NCBI GenBank assembly: GCA_016839955.1
Contig: JAEOTI010000137.1
Span: 1 to 23,612, forward strand
Source: Candidatus Hodarchaeota archaeon
Lineage (GTDB): Archaea; Asgardarchaeota; Heimdallarchaeia; Hodarchaeales; YT1-057
Reading direction: 5' to 3'
DNA length: 23,612 nucleotides
Position 1 is the stretch's first letter, and every line of letters begins with the position of its first letter. The notes below the pieces were generated by a model. That model saw only the letters and a list, made by a program, of their open reading frames with translations, was not told the DNA's origin and made no database searches. Shown here piece after piece: positions 23,609 through 23,612 of the stretch. The translations under genes were made by a program, and so were the position numbers.

Positions 23609-23612
23609 AGTA

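Noticed and set aside
1..23612. CRISPR array, complete insertion sequence or prophage
   Set aside because: No regularly spaced repeats, no intact transposase or integrase and no phage structural genes; only the TnpB remnant is present.

Overview
This 23.6-kb, AT-rich window most likely comes from an Asgard archaeon. The evidence is a Rab/Ras-like small GTPase (20410-20973), an archaeal/eukaryotic ABCE1 ribosome-recycling ATPase (5705-7534), a large secreted protein with a C-terminal PGF-type sorting tail, Lrp/AsnC regulators and tandem TusA/DsrE sulfur carriers. This placement is inferred from gene content only; no rRNA is present to confirm it.

Layout. 1-1344: a multi-pass DMT/EamA-like transporter cut by the left edge, preceded by a stand-alone RAM (Lrp ligand-binding) protein. 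1706-4066: two tandem M29 metallo-aminopeptidases. The downstream copy is split by one extra base in a run of eight C/G; removing it restores exactly the 365-residue length of the intact copy. 4157-5599: group II PLP decarboxylase, divergent from ABCE1. 7573-10591: an orphan four-helix membrane protein, then a two-gene unit of an ArsB/NhaD-type ion transporter and a double universal-stress-protein (USP) domain protein. 10592-11502 is a decayed stretch with a probably frameshifted small Cys-rich gene and a TnpB (IS605 OrfB) remnant. 11503-13665: a TPR protein and an Lrp regulator.

13842-16529 is the most coherent metabolic unit: TusA, SQR-like flavoprotein, TusA, DsrE2, DsrE, all on one strand, tightly packed, and divergent from the Lrp regulator. 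It looks like a sulfide-oxidation and protein-bound sulfane-sulfur relay. 16595-19096 is the surface protein, with at least two clear copies and possibly four of a roughly 170-residue domain. 19231-20973 holds a small TPR-like protein, a DinB-fold protein and the GTPase, which ends in a 10-bp hairpin. 21060-21300 is non-coding, visibly richer in G+C and full of perfect inverted repeats: a candidate unidentified structured RNA or leader. It is followed by an N-acyl-D-amino-acid deacylase-like amidohydrolase and, on the opposite strand, a streptothricin-acetyltransferase-like GNAT.

Peptidases, the deacylase, the decarboxylase and RAM-domain proteins together suggest a peptide- and amino-acid-using organism that also handles reduced sulfur. 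Several signals (the two homopolymer frameshifts, the missing ABCE1 cysteine) could be biology or assembly error and need read-level checks.
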